DNA of 64,000 bases from the NCBI GenBank assembly GCA_025800125.1, contig JAOXSF010000111.1, positions 1 through 64,000 on the forward strand, given 5' to 3'. The first letter of the stretch is position 1. Each line of letters opens with the position of its first letter. This DNA is from Marinobacterium sp. (GTDB lineage: Bacteria > Pseudomonadota > Gammaproteobacteria > Pseudomonadales > Balneatricaceae). Positions 1-9,544 of the stretch are shown piece by piece. Below the pieces are notes generated by a model that did not search any database, was not told the DNA's origin, and saw only the letters and a program-made list of their open reading frames with translations. A program made the position numbers and the translations under genes.

Positions 1-99
1 GAAAATCAACAGCTAATTTCACCTCATCCTCAGTTTTCTCAAGCTGAAGTACTGGACTTCAACGAGTGGTTGCAGCGTCGTTTCCGGCGTTGCCCCTGA
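1..99 (+). CDS. C-terminal end of an unidentified protein (cut by window edge)
   Basis: An open frame enters from the left edge and stops with TGA at 97-99, leaving 32 residues that end in a basic, aromatic tail (NEWLQRRFRRCP). The start lies outside the window. I do not recognise a family from this tail. It is followed by a short spacer and a strong bidirectional terminator that also serves rph on the other strand, so it looks like the true end of a convergent gene. No function can be given. Confidence 0.5.
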   Translation, partial: ENQQLISPHPQFSQAEVLDFNEWLQRRFRRCP

Positions 100-206
100 G
101 AACGGAGGCGCATTCTACGCATCTGATCGCGGGCGTCAACAGATTTTTATAAATAGTTTACAGATACGCTATGTCGCCCTTTGCTGATACTGGATACAGA
201 TACGAA

Positions 207-228
207 AAAAGCACCCGCAGGTGCTTTT
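207..228. terminator. Bidirectional rho-independent terminator
   Basis: Perfect 9-bp stem AAAAGCACC / GGTGCTTTT with a CGCA tetraloop and A and T runs on the two sides. It sits between the convergent gene entering from the left and rph, and can end transcripts in both directions. Confidence 0.9.
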
Positions 229-257
229 CTATTTTAAGCAAGAGCATCAGGTTCTGA

Positions 258-1028
258 TTATTCAGCCAGCGCCGCCTTCTGCAATTCAAACAACTCTGCA
301 ATGCCTTTTTCTGCCAGCTCCAGCATGCTGTTCAGCTCTTTGCGGGAGTAAGATGCGCCTTCTGCGGTTCCCTGTACCTCAATAAAGCCGCCGGCGTCCG
401 TCATGATTACGTTCATATCAGTCTCAGCTTTTGAATCTTCAGCATAATCCAGATCCAGCACTGGCTGACCTTCATAGATCCCTACGGACACAGCAGCAAT
501 CATCTGCTTGAGAGGGTTTCCCTTAACCGCACCATGCTTATCTTTACGCAGAAAGTTCACCGCATCCACCAGCGCCACACAGGCTCCGGTAATTGAAGCG
601 CAACGAGTACCTCCATCAGCCTGGATGACATCACAGTCAATTGTGATCGTATTTTCACCCAGCTTATTCAGATCCAGAGCAGCACGCAGGGAACGACCAA
701 TCAGACGCTGAATCTCTACTGTACGCCCGCCCTGCTTACCGCGCGCAGCTTCACGACCTGCCCGCGAGCCTGTTGCACGCGGCAACATGCCATATTCAGC
801 TGTTACCCAACCACTACCACTGCCTCGCAGGAAACGAGGCACGCCACGTTCAACCGAGGCGGTACAGATCACTTTTGTATCACCAAATTCCACCAGCACC
901 GAGCCTTCCGCATGTTTGGTGTAGTGACGGGTGATACGTACTTCACGCATCTGCTGAGGCTGACGGCTACTTGGCCGCGGTTTGCTGATACCCAGATTCT
1001 GCAGTTGTTCGGAGATAGAGGAGCTCAT
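258..1028 (-). CDS. rph: Ribonuclease PH
   Basis: Phosphorolytic 3'-to-5' exoribonuclease that trims tRNA 3' ends and takes part in rRNA turnover; a cytosolic hexamer in known members. The protein (256 residues from the ATG at 1028) carries the family sequence [18 protein letters not shown] near residue 31, [15 protein letters not shown] and the [13 protein letters not shown] block. Family members usually start only a few residues before the RQPxQxR element. The upstream extension to 1070 has no family similarity, so I chose the ATG at 1028, whose coding sequence opens MSSSISEQ. This gives an N-terminus about 15 residues longer than the usual one. The gene is divergent from yicC, a frequent arrangement in gammaproteobacteria, and ends at a bidirectional terminator. 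Confidence 0.97.
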   Translation of the reverse strand: MSSSISEQLQNLGISKPRPSSRQPQQMREVRITRHYTKHAEGSVLVEFGDTKVICTASVERGVPRFLRGSGSGWVTAEYGMLPRATGSRAGREAARGKQGGRTVEIQRLIGRSLRAALDLNKLGENTITIDCDVIQADGGTRCASITGACVALVDAVNFLRKDKHGAVKGNPLKQMIAAVSVGIYEGQPVLDLDYAEDSKAETDMNVIMTDAGGFIEVQGTAEGASYSRKELNSMLELAEKGIAELFELQKAALAE

Positions 1029-1135
1029 AGTGATCAAATAACCCTGATTAGCGAACACTGCTGTCAGCATAGAGCAGCAGATGCTCGACTGTTAGAATGA
1101 CGGATAACCCGACATTTTAATCGAGAGTGCTGCAT

Positions 1136-2002
1136 ATGACACGTAGTATGACTGCCTTTACCCGGCAGGAAGCCCAGCATAGCTGGGGCAGTCTGGCCTG
1201 GGAGATCCGTTCGGTGAATCACCGCTACCTTGAACCCCACCTTCGACTACCAGACAGCTTTCGCGAGCTGGAGATTCCACTGCGCGAGAAACTACGGAAA
1301 AAGTTGAGCCGTGGAAAAGTCGAATGCACGCTGCGCTTTGTACCGGAAGCACAAGCACAGACACTGACGGTGAACGAGACATTTGCACAGGATCTAATCC
1401 GGGCTGCAGATCAGATCCGGAGGCTACTGCCTGATAGCGGCCAGCCACTGGATGCACTTGAAGTCATGCGATGGCCCGGAGTACTTCAAGACGGTGAACT
1501 AGATATGGCTGTGATCAAAGCAGTTGCACTGGAAACTCTGGATCTGGCACTTGATGATCTACTGGCAGGCCGCGAGCGTGAAGGTAAAGAGCTGGCAGTT
1601 CTGATCAATCAGAGGCTGGACAGTATCAGCACTATCGTATCTCAGGTGCGAGAACTGCTGCCTCAGATATTGCAGAATCAGCGTGACAACCTGCGCACTC
1701 GTCTGGATGAATTCAAAGCAGAGCTGGACGAAAGCCGTGTGGAACAGGAAATGGTCATGCTGGCCCAGAAGGCTGATGTAGATGAAGAACTGGATCGCCT
1801 TGACACACACGTCCAGGAAGTACGTAGAGTACTGCAACAGAAAGGACCCATTGGCCGCAGACTGGACTTCCTGATGCAGGAACTCAACCGGGAAGCTAAT
1901 ACTCTGTCATCCAAATCAATCGTGGCAGAAACAACCCAGTGCGCTGTTGATCTGAAGGTTTTGATTGAGCAAATGCGTGAGCAGATTCAGAATATCGAAT
2001 AA
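1136..2002 (+). CDS. yicC: YicC-family endoribonuclease
   Basis: Member of the YicC/YloC family (PF03755 plus DUF1732), which acts as an RNA endonuclease in studied bacteria. The N-terminus TRSMTAFTR, the EIRSVNHRYLE motif at about residue 23, and the C-terminal block GRRLDFLMQELNREANTLSSK are family hallmarks, and 288 residues is the normal length. An in-frame GTG lies three codons upstream (1127), but the ATG at 1136 matches the family start and has a GAGAG ribosome site at good spacing. It is divergent from rph. In many relatives gmk follows directly; here a zinc-response cluster separates the two. Confidence 0.96.
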   Translation: MTRSMTAFTRQEAQHSWGSLAWEIRSVNHRYLEPHLRLPDSFRELEIPLREKLRKKLSRGKVECTLRFVPEAQAQTLTVNETFAQDLIRAADQIRRLLPDSGQPLDALEVMRWPGVLQDGELDMAVIKAVALETLDLALDDLLAGREREGKELAVLINQRLDSISTIVSQVRELLPQILQNQRDNLRTRLDEFKAELDESRVEQEMVMLAQKADVDEELDRLDTHVQEVRRVLQQKGPIGRRLDFLMQELNREANTLSSKSIVAETTQCAVDLKVLIEQMREQIQNIE

Positions 2003-2024
2003 CTCCGGTAACCAGCTCACCCCG

Positions 2025-2056
2025 ACAGGACGGGATTACATGATATCCCGTCCTGT
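2025..2056. terminator. Terminator between convergent yicC and folE2
   Basis: Perfect 12-bp inverted repeat ACAGGACGGGAT / ATCCCGTCCTGT with an 8-nt loop, lying 22 bp after the yicC stop. Only a short T stretch follows, so strength is moderate. It may also act on folE2 transcripts. Confidence 0.75.
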
Positions 2057-2179
2057 TATTTGCGTCTGGATAGCCCTCATAACAACAGACTATAAAGCTC
2101 TCCCATATCCACCGAAATACTGATCATCAAACCACTGATCTGTCAGACAAGACGCGAGCTACTGACTGGCCATTAGCTA

Positions 2180-3130
2180 CTAGAGCTTCAACTGCGCCGC
2201 ATAACCACCATCCACACCTTTCGTAGTAATAGCTACTGCATCATGCGCATGCAGACTTTCCTGATGTTCTACCCGCAACCAGAAGTCCGTAACTTCATCC
2301 AGCGCCAGCAATGCGTTACGCACTCGCCGGGCGGCATCCTCACAGAACATAAGATTACTGCCGTTAAGTTGCGCAAATGCCTGCTCATCCTCACGCTTGA
2401 CGGCTGTCTGCACCGGCGTACCCAACGCTGCTTCAACCTGATCAATGATCCGGCTTATCGGAAAGCTATCTGTAGCAACCAGTTTAAGACGTACTTCAGC
2501 CCAGGAACGCTGACTATGCGGTGTTGCAACGGAGCCTCGCTCACTGAGCAACCAGTGACGTAGCGTTTCTTTATCAATCTGAGGCTGATCAACAAAATCT
2601 TCCAGCATCGCCCTCGCCAAAAGCTGGCGGGACAACGATGCAGAACATGGACAGGTACTGGAATATGGTACTTTGAGCACCAGCTCAGTACAGACTTCAT
2701 TATTTTCCAGCGTCGCCATGACTTTTAGCGGGTAACTTTTCCAGCCCTGGTACTGACTTTTTAATGCAGGGCGACGCAGCATATAGTCACACTCAAAAAC
2801 GACAGCCGCACTATCACTGATGTCACGGTGTGTTTCCAGCTTGGCCAGCAGGAACTGCTCCAGTAACGCGGGGCTCAAAACCTGCTGTTCAGCAACTTCT
2901 TCCAGCAATAGATACAAGCGGGACATGTGAATACCTTTCACATCCGGCCGACAGATATTCACAAACACCTGCGCCTGCCCCTGGCAGGACATCACTCCTG
3001 CTGTTTCATCCTGCAAACGGAAAGGCAAGGCCAGCCCGGCCATACCAACACGGTCGAGAGGTGCATGAATACCAGCTCGATCAGTTGCAGCGACATCCGG
3101 TAACTGTGCGGGCGTATTTGCCTGATTCAT
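2180..3130 (-). CDS. folE2: GTP cyclohydrolase FolE2 (type IB, zinc-independent)
   Basis: Catalyses the first step of folate/queuosine precursor synthesis, GTP to 7,8-dihydroneopterin triphosphate, as the type IB enzyme that works without zinc. The 316-residue protein contains the DRVGMAGLALPF start region, SRLYLLLEE, the VPYSSTCPCSASLS block with the conserved active-site cysteine, and TPHSQRS with the conserved histidine. FolE2 replaces zinc-dependent FolE when zinc is scarce and is often Zur-controlled. It lies 12 bp downstream of a hisI paralogue on the same strand, so the two are probably one transcript, with a Zur operator upstream of hisI. Whether a zinc-dependent folE exists elsewhere cannot be seen here. 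Confidence 0.95.
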   Translation of the reverse strand: MNQANTPAQLPDVAATDRAGIHAPLDRVGMAGLALPFRLQDETAGVMSCQGQAQVFVNICRPDVKGIHMSRLYLLLEEVAEQQVLSPALLEQFLLAKLETHRDISDSAAVVFECDYMLRRPALKSQYQGWKSYPLKVMATLENNEVCTELVLKVPYSSTCPCSASLSRQLLARAMLEDFVDQPQIDKETLRHWLLSERGSVATPHSQRSWAEVRLKLVATDSFPISRIIDQVEAALGTPVQTAVKREDEQAFAQLNGSNLMFCEDAARRVRNALLALDEVTDFWLRVEHQESLHAHDAVAITTKGVDGGYAAQLKL

Positions 3131-3142
3131 TATTTCACTTCC

Positions 3143-3607
3143 TCATTTACTCTCTGGCACACTGGCCGTCACACGCACCCGGCTCTTTAATGATTCGGTC
3201 GAATCGGGGCATTCTGCGGAATCTGAGTGTTCTATTGAATAATAGAAGCAGTGGCGACGACCTGTATGACAGGCCGGGCCCTGCTGAGTTACACGACACA
3301 ACAAAGCATCACCATCACAGTCAATTCTCATCTCTTCCAGTTGCTGTATATGACCACTAGTCTCACCTTTGGCCCATAGCTGCTGACGAGAACGGGACCA
3401 GTAAGTCATCCGTCCAGTGTCCAGTGTCTGGCGCAATGATTGTGCGTTCATCCACGCCATCATCAGTACCTCCCCACTTTCCGCACACTGTGTAATCACA
3501 GGAATCAGCCCCTGGCTGTCGAAGCTGAGCTGGCACAGCATCGACTCCAGTGCGAAACAGCTGCCTGCCGGACTCTGTTCCAGAGCCCGGAAAAACGCAC
3601 GTGACAT
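3143..3607 (-). CDS. hisI2: Phosphoribosyl-AMP cyclohydrolase paralogue (HisI-like) of a zinc-response cluster
   Basis: HisI family (PRA-CH), histidine pathway: hydrolysis of phosphoribosyl-AMP. The core GLIPVITQ, GEVLMMAWMN, TYWSRSRQQLWAKGETSGH and ACHTGRRHCFYY motifs are present, including the cysteines in IDCDGD, PACHTG and HCF that normally bind the metal. At 154 residues it has an N-terminal extension of about 25 residues before the usual MLCQLSFD start region and a 25-residue serine-rich tail. The start at 3607 keeps the extension; the internal ATG of that MLCQLS segment is an alternative. The gene sits outside a his operon, next to folE2 and a Zur box, matching the Zur-regulated HisI paralogues known in Pseudomonas. 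This role is inferred from context. Confidence 0.88.
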   Translation of the reverse strand: MSRAFFRALEQSPAGSCFALESMLCQLSFDSQGLIPVITQCAESGEVLMMAWMNAQSLRQTLDTGRMTYWSRSRQQLWAKGETSGHIQQLEEMRIDCDGDALLCRVTQQGPACHTGRRHCFYYSIEHSDSAECPDSTESLKSRVRVTASVPESK

Positions 3608-3717
3608 CAGATTTTATCCAGTTGTTATGAGTTTAATTCTGGTCTCCTGAGCCACTTACGACCAGTCACTCACGACTCTCCCGAGATCAGTTGCCAGAAG
3701 GACACAGAAAAAGATAA

Positions 3718-3730
3718 GTTATAATATAAC
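3718..3730. promoter_or_regulatory. Zur operator in the divergent hisI2-folE2 / DUF1826 promoter region
   Basis: GTTATAATATAAC is a perfect palindrome centred on 3724, and the flanks extend the symmetry (ATAAG on the left, CATTA on the right). It agrees closely with the gammaproteobacterial Zur consensus of GTTATA-type half sites. A perfect TATAAT hexamer (3720-3725) lies inside it, so bound Zur would cover the -10 element of the rightward gene, whose ATG is at 3750. The leftward hisI2 start is 110 bp away and may share the site. Confidence 0.85.
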
Positions 3731-3749
3731 ATTAACAGAATTCCCAATC

Positions 3750-4367
3750 ATGATGAAAGCAGCCGATACAACCCCGCGTAAGCAGTATAGTGACCACAAT
3801 GCTCAGGTATTTGGTCGGATTTATGAAGACAGCTGCAACATGACCTGCTGGCAGCGTTCTCTGTCAGATGCACCATTATCAGATCAACTAATGCAGTATG
3901 CCGCGCAGCTGCCTGACAACATAAATCTGAAACAGGTACTACCTCTGACCGGCGTAAAAAACAGCCTGTTGCGATTGTTACCTGAAGGGCCGGGACAGGA
4001 TGCGCTGATCAATGACATATACCTGCTGACGGATATGTTTACCTGTCTGTTTGAGCTGGAAGAAGTGGGAATGCGGCTCGCTGTCCTGACTCGCCCTATG
4101 TGCCCTCGCTTCCATGTTGACCATATTCCCTGTCGACTAGTCACCAGCTGGAGCGGCAATGCAACCGAATGGATGTCGAAACCACTGCATATGCTTGATG
4201 ACAGGGACACCCTCGATTCCTCTCTATTCCAGCGCCTTAATACGGGTGATGTAGCCTTGATCAAGGGTGACGGCTGGTACAACAACCAGGGCAACGGTCT
4301 TGTACACCGCTCCCCTCAAGCATCAGCATCACAGCCCCGATTGTTCATGTCACTGGATTTTGCCTGA
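3750..4367 (+). CDS. DUF1826 family protein, putative zinc-starvation response
   Basis: The 205-residue protein belongs, by its central CPRFHVDHIPCRLVTSW segment and the IKGDGW block, to the DUF1826 family, found repeatedly beside COG0523 metallochaperones, folE2 and other Zur targets. No signal peptide or membrane segment is seen. The conserved C-x-R-F-H-x-D-H-x-x-C cluster could bind metal, but this is inference. The ATG at 3750 (or 3753) is only about 20 bp from the Zur box, which strongly suggests direct Zur control. No biochemical activity is established. It is transcribed away from hisI2-folE2. Confidence 0.82.
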   Translation: MMKAADTTPRKQYSDHNAQVFGRIYEDSCNMTCWQRSLSDAPLSDQLMQYAAQLPDNINLKQVLPLTGVKNSLLRLLPEGPGQDALINDIYLLTDMFTCLFELEEVGMRLAVLTRPMCPRFHVDHIPCRLVTSWSGNATEWMSKPLHMLDDRDTLDSSLFQRLNTGDVALIKGDGWYNNQGNGLVHRSPQASASQPRLFMSLDFA

Positions 4368-5281
<914 letters not shown>

Positions 5282-5299
5282 TCATCTCCAGTTGTCAGT

Positions 5300-5326
5300 C
5301 CGGGCATCCGCAGCTAGAATGCCCGG
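5300..5326 (+). terminator. Hairpin between gmk and rpoZ (attenuator or weak terminator)
   Basis: Eight-bp stem CCGGGCAT / ATGCCCGG with an 11-nt loop, starting 18 bp after the gmk stop. The trailing TCATTTCTG is a poor T run, so partial termination or mRNA processing is more likely than a full stop. Confidence 0.5.
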
Positions 5327-5363
5327 TCATTTCTGCTTACCGCTCATAACATCAGAGGTCATC

Positions 5364-5576
5364 ATGGCACGAGTTACCGTTGAAGATTGCCTGGAAAACG
5401 TAGACAACCGCTTCGAACTGGTGATGGTTGCGTCAAAACGCGCCCGTCAGCTGGCCACCGGTGGCAAAGACGCCAAAGTCGAGTGGGAAAACGATAAGCC
5501 AACGGTTGTTGCTCTGCGTGAAATCGCAGAAAATCTGGTCGATAAAACCATTCTGGACGAAATCGTCGAAGACTGA
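5364..5576 (+). CDS. rpoZ: DNA-directed RNA polymerase omega subunit
   Basis: Small subunit that helps fold and hold the beta' subunit and forms part of a ppGpp-binding site on RNA polymerase. The 70-residue product starts [20 protein letters not shown] and contains the family core ASKRARQL and VVALREIAE. The ATG at 5364 is preceded by AGAGG at good spacing; the longer frame from 5292 lacks family similarity. It lies between gmk and spoT as usual. Confidence 0.97.
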   Translation: MARVTVEDCLENVDNRFELVMVASKRARQLATGGKDAKVEWENDKPTVVALREIAENLVDKTILDEIVED

Positions 5577-5773
5577 TTCTCCATCAGCTTCCCTGCGGCG
5601 ACTGTATCTACGGTACACATATTTCAATGCAGTAATACCGTCGCCTGCCCCACTTCACAACAGGTCGCGTTTGTGCAGCGCAACCTCTTTCCCAATGCTC
5701 CACGATACGGCATGATTCAGACTATCCGGCGATTTTCCCTGCAATGGTGCGCGGGACGGATTCAGGAGATTCT

Positions 5774-7915
5774 ATGCCAACAATTGATGCCCTCTCAGAA
5801 CGACTGACCGATTACCTCGATCTGCAGCAGATTCGTGAGGTGCGTCGCGCCTACTTCTACGCAGAACAGGCCCATGATGGCCAGAAACGTAAAAGTGGCG
5901 AGCCCTATGTTACACATCCTCTCTCGGTTGCCAGCATCCTGGCCCAGATGCGGATGGACCACCAGAGCCTGATGGCCGCGATGCTGCATGATGTCATTGA
6001 AGACACTGAAATCAGTTACGAGGGCGTAGAATCGCAGTTTGGCACAACTGTCGCTGATATTGTTGATGGCGTCTCGAAGCTGACCCACCTGGAATTTGAA
6101 ACGAAAGCCGAAGCTCAGGCCAGCAACTTCCAGAAAATGGTACTGGCAATGGCAGAAGATATTCGCGTCATACTGGTCAAGCTGGCTGATCGTATGCATA
6201 ACATGCGAACTCTGGGCGCGATGCCTCCGGTCAAACAACGACGGATTGCTCGTGAAACCCTGGAAATCTACGCGCCTATAGCAGCCCGCCTGGGTATGCG
6301 TGACCTGCAGGTTGAACTGCAAGACCTCGCCTTCCGGGCTCAGCATCCGATGCGCTCGAAATATATTCGCCGGGCAGTAGTGCAAGCCCGAGGCCAGCGC
6401 AAGGATGTAATATCCAATATTCAGCACACATTACAGCAACGTTTGCAGCAAGAGGGCCTGCCTGGCGATGTCAGTGGCAGAGAAAAACATCTGTTCAGCA
6501 TCTATCAGAAGATGAAGAGCCAACGTAAATCATTCTCTGAAATCATGGATGTTTTTGCCTTTCGTATCGTGACAGATACGGTAGATAACTGTTATCGCAT
6601 TCTGGGAGCTGTGCATAATCTGTACAAACCCGTACCGGGCCATTTCAAAGACTACATTGCCATTCCGAAAGCCAACGGTTATCAGTCTCTGCACACCGAC
6701 CTGTTCGGTGCCCGTGATATTACTATCGAAGTGCAGATTCGCACACGGGAGATGGACGCCGTAGCCAGCCAGGGGATTGCCGAGCACAGCCACTATAAAG
6801 CCTATGGCGATACCCAAGCCACTGATTCCGATAGTGCGGTGGGTTCCTATAACCGGGCACAAAAGTGGGTAGAAGGGCTACTGGAGATGCAGAAGCGGGC
6901 GGGGAATTCGATGGAATTCATCGAAACCGTCAAGACAGATCTATTCCCTGATGAGGTCTACGTATTCACGCCAAAGGGGCGCATTATGGAACTCCCCCAT
7001 GGTGCAACGCCTATCGACTTTGCCTACGCAGTACACACAGATGTCGGCAATAGCTGTGTTTCCTGTCGCATCAACCGTCGCCTGGCACCGCTATCTCAGC
7101 CGCTGGAAAACGGCCAGACTGTCGAAATCATCACCGCGCCGGGTACTCAGCCCAATATGGCCTGGCTGAACTTTGTAATCACCGGCAAGGCACGCGCATC
7201 CATTCGTCATTTCCTGAAAAATCAGCAACGCCACGAGTCCATTGCCCTGGGGCGTCGCCTGCTGAGTCAGTTCCTGAGCAACTACGGTGCTCGCATCGAA
7301 GAAATAAACGAGGATGCGTTGACACAGTTGTTACAGGAAGCAGATCTGAAAGCACTGGACGATTTGCTGGAAGATATAGGCATGGGTAACCGGATGGCAT
7401 ACGTGGTAGCCCGTCGTCTGAAGCCGGAACAAAGTAATGAGGAAATCCGGGAAACAGCACCTGCAACCAGCCGCCAGAAACCACTGGCCATAGAAGGTAC
7501 CGAAGGTATGGTACTGCACTACGCAAAATGCTGTAAGCCGATTCCGGGTGACACTATTATCGGCCATATCAGCACCGGTCGCGGGCTGGTAATACATCGT
7601 ACAGATTGCCGTAACATTGGTTATCTGCGTGATGACCCGGAGAAATGTATTTACCTTGAATGGTCAGAAGAGTGCAACGATGATTACACCGTCAGCCTGA
7701 AGCTGGAGGTTGTATCCCAGCGAGGCATTATCGCCTCGCTGGCAACAACCATCGCCATGGCGGGTGCCAATATTCTCAAGATAGATATTGGTGACCGAGA
7801 AGGGCAACTGGCAACCGTTGATCTTGATCTGACAGTGGAAAACAGAATTCATCTGGCACGCATCATCAAAAAATTGCGAGTCCATAAATCAGTCAACAAG
7901 GTAAGTCGAAGCTGA
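5774..7915 (+). CDS. spoT: Bifunctional (p)ppGpp synthetase/hydrolase SpoT
   Basis: Controls the stringent-response alarmone. Domains in order: HD hydrolase (H-D at residues 72-73 and E-D at 76-77 within LHDVIEDTE, an intact HDxxED motif), RelA/SpoT synthetase (YKPVPGHFKDYIAIPKANGYQSLH region), TGS domain (about residues 380-445, with the VYVFTPKGRIMELP start), a conserved CCKPIPGD cysteine region near residue 590, and a C-terminal ACT domain. The ATG at 5774 has AGGAG upstream and gives 713 residues, a normal SpoT length. An ORF start at 5744 adds ten unsupported residues. Hydrolase residues look intact, which is expected for SpoT; synthetase output cannot be judged from sequence. Confidence 0.96.
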   Translation: MPTIDALSERLTDYLDLQQIREVRRAYFYAEQAHDGQKRKSGEPYVTHPLSVASILAQMRMDHQSLMAAMLHDVIEDTEISYEGVESQFGTTVADIVDGVSKLTHLEFETKAEAQASNFQKMVLAMAEDIRVILVKLADRMHNMRTLGAMPPVKQRRIARETLEIYAPIAARLGMRDLQVELQDLAFRAQHPMRSKYIRRAVVQARGQRKDVISNIQHTLQQRLQQEGLPGDVSGREKHLFSIYQKMKSQRKSFSEIMDVFAFRIVTDTVDNCYRILGAVHNLYKPVPGHFKDYIAIPKANGYQSLHTDLFGARDITIEVQIRTREMDAVASQGIAEHSHYKAYGDTQATDSDSAVGSYNRAQKWVEGLLEMQKRAGNSMEFIETVKTDLFPDEVYVFTPKGRIMELPHGATPIDFAYAVHTDVGNSCVSCRINRRLAPLSQPLENGQTVEIITAPGTQPNMAWLNFVITGKARASIRHFLKNQQRHESIALGRRLLSQFLSNYGARIEEINEDALTQLLQEADLKALDDLLEDIGMGNRMAYVVARRLKPEQSNEEIRETAPATSRQKPLAIEGTEGMVLHYAKCCKPIPGDTIIGHISTGRGLVIHRTDCRNIGYLRDDPEKCIYLEWSEECNDDYTVSLKLEVVSQRGIIASLATTIAMAGANILKIDIGDREGQLATVDLDLTVENRIHLARIIKKLRVHKSVNKVSRS

Positions 7916-8090
7916 ACTCTATAAGAGTCGGGAATATACCGTCTCTGGTATCGACATTCGCAATAAAACACATAAATAACTGGAGGGTTGCGGCAGATTA
8001 AGGTAGTACAATAACGCAACAGATAAGCTTGGCTTATGTCTCCGTCAGTGACGACGGCCTCAGCAATGTTTCGAAGTAGGAGAAAGAAAA

Positions 8091-9398
8091 GTGTCGGTTG
8101 GCGTCCGTACTCCTGGAAATCACACCCCACAGCCAGACCAGGTACGCATGGTGCTGCTGCATGATCAGAATGGCAAGATGCTGGCATTACTGCCTGCTTC
8201 AAGCCTGCTTAATCTGATTTCGGTCTGGAAACATACCGGTCGCCATCTGCAACCGGTTCGTAGCGAAGATGCTGAACGCTTCTTCAGTCAGGAAAGCCTG
8301 AGCGCTGAAACCGGCCGTAAGAAGCTGTTTTCTCTGCCCCTGCTGATAGAACCTGACTGTACCCGGCCAGAAAGATTGCAGCTGAGCGAGCCTCATAGCG
8401 GCCTGAATTTTTCCGCACCAGCAGACTGGTTCAGTCAGGCCGCCCCCTGCAAACTGGCGCTGTCCAGTGCAGACATTCAGGCAGGCCAACCCGGTGGTGA
8501 TGATGAAACCGTTATATCCATGGCCGTTGAAAAGTTCACGGCATTACGGGTTCGTCAGCGACTGGAAGATACTCTCGATCTGCCAGCATTGAGCCCAACG
8601 CTGCAAAAAATCGTGGCCCTGCGTTCAGACCCGGATGCCAGCGTCGATGAACTAACCCCCATCGTACGCATTGATCCGAGCCTCTCCGCACAAGTGATGA
8701 GTCTGGCAGCATCGCCCTACTATGCTGCACCCGGCAAAATTGCATCAGTAGAGGATGCTGTTATCAGGGTACTGGGCTTTGATCTGGTCATTAATATGGC
8801 ACTGGCGACAGCCATGGGGCGAATCCTGGAAGTACCAAAAGATGGCCCTCGGGGCGCTACACCGTACTGGCAGCAATCTGTATGTAACGCGACACTGGCT
8901 GAGCTACTGGCAGCCCAAATGCCGGAAGAGGTCCGCCCGAAGAAAGGCCTGGTGTATCTGACCGGCCTGCTACATAACTTCGGTTATCTGGTGCTGGCAC
9001 ATCTGTTCCCACCGCACTTTTCACTGCTCTCGCGTTACATTGAAGCGAACCCGCATTTCAAGCTGGACGTTATCGAACAGCAGGTACTCAATGTGACACG
9101 CGAGCAGATTGGCGGCTGGCTACTGAGCAGCTGGTCATTACCAGAGGAGGTCTGCCTGGCGATCCGTCATCAGAATGATCCAGATTACAGTGGCCCTGCA
9201 AACATCTACGCAAAACTGCAGTTCATGTCCAACCGCCTGCTACGGGAGAAAGGCCTCAGCGCAGGCCCAATCGAGCCGATTCCCGGCGAGCTGTACCAGC
9301 AACTGGGCCTGAAACCGGTTCATGCTCGCACAGCCATGCAGCAGATGGACGAACGCAGTGAAGATCTGGAAGAGCTGACTTTGCTGTTACAAAACTGA
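8091..9398 (+). CDS. HDOD domain signalling protein with remnant YbaK-like N-terminus
   Basis: The 435-residue protein has an HDOD domain (about residues 150-360), the degenerate HD-type output domain used in signalling: LPALSPTLQKIVALRSDPDASVDELTPIV opening, IDPSLSAQVMSLAASPYY, IASVEDAVIRVLGFDLV, and GLLHNFGYLVLAHLFP. The N-terminal 130 residues, around VRMVLLHDQNGKMLALLP, recall the second half of the YbaK/aminoacyl-tRNA-deacylase region found in longer pseudomonad relatives, so the N-domain looks truncated; this comparison is from memory. The start is GTG at 8091 with a strong AGGAG eight bases upstream. It follows spoT by 175 bp in the same direction. Its pathway is unknown. Confidence 0.85.
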   Translation: MSVGVRTPGNHTPQPDQVRMVLLHDQNGKMLALLPASSLLNLISVWKHTGRHLQPVRSEDAERFFSQESLSAETGRKKLFSLPLLIEPDCTRPERLQLSEPHSGLNFSAPADWFSQAAPCKLALSSADIQAGQPGGDDETVISMAVEKFTALRVRQRLEDTLDLPALSPTLQKIVALRSDPDASVDELTPIVRIDPSLSAQVMSLAASPYYAAPGKIASVEDAVIRVLGFDLVINMALATAMGRILEVPKDGPRGATPYWQQSVCNATLAELLAAQMPEEVRPKKGLVYLTGLLHNFGYLVLAHLFPPHFSLLSRYIEANPHFKLDVIEQQVLNVTREQIGGWLLSSWSLPEEVCLAIRHQNDPDYSGPANIYAKLQFMSNRLLREKGLSAGPIEPIPGELYQQLGLKPVHARTAMQQMDERSEDLEELTLLLQN

Positions 9399-9485
9399 TA
9401 CCCAGCACAATGCAGGCCTGTGCCGAAACAAAATGATACTGGTAACACAGCTTAACAGGCCGATTGCTGAAGCAGGCACTCTGAC

Positions 9486-9513
9486 AAGGTACTCGAAAAA
9501 AGGTACTCGAAAA
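9486..9513 (+). repeat. Tandem duplication of a 14-bp unit
   Basis: Two exact adjacent copies of AAGGTACTCGAAAA, in the space between the HDOD gene and the convergent yheS, just beyond the yheS terminator. Confidence 0.9.
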
Positions 9514-9516
9514 TCT

Positions 9517-9544
9517 GAACGTGACGGCTTAATCCGTCACGTTC
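9517..9544 (-). terminator. yheS terminator hairpin that contains the stop codon
   Basis: Perfect 11-bp stem GAACGTGACGG / CCGTCACGTTC with a 6-nt loop. The yheS TAA stop (complement of 9529-9531) lies in the loop, so one arm is coding sequence. On the minus strand the stem is followed by AGATTTTCG, then later by a T6 run. Confidence 0.75.
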
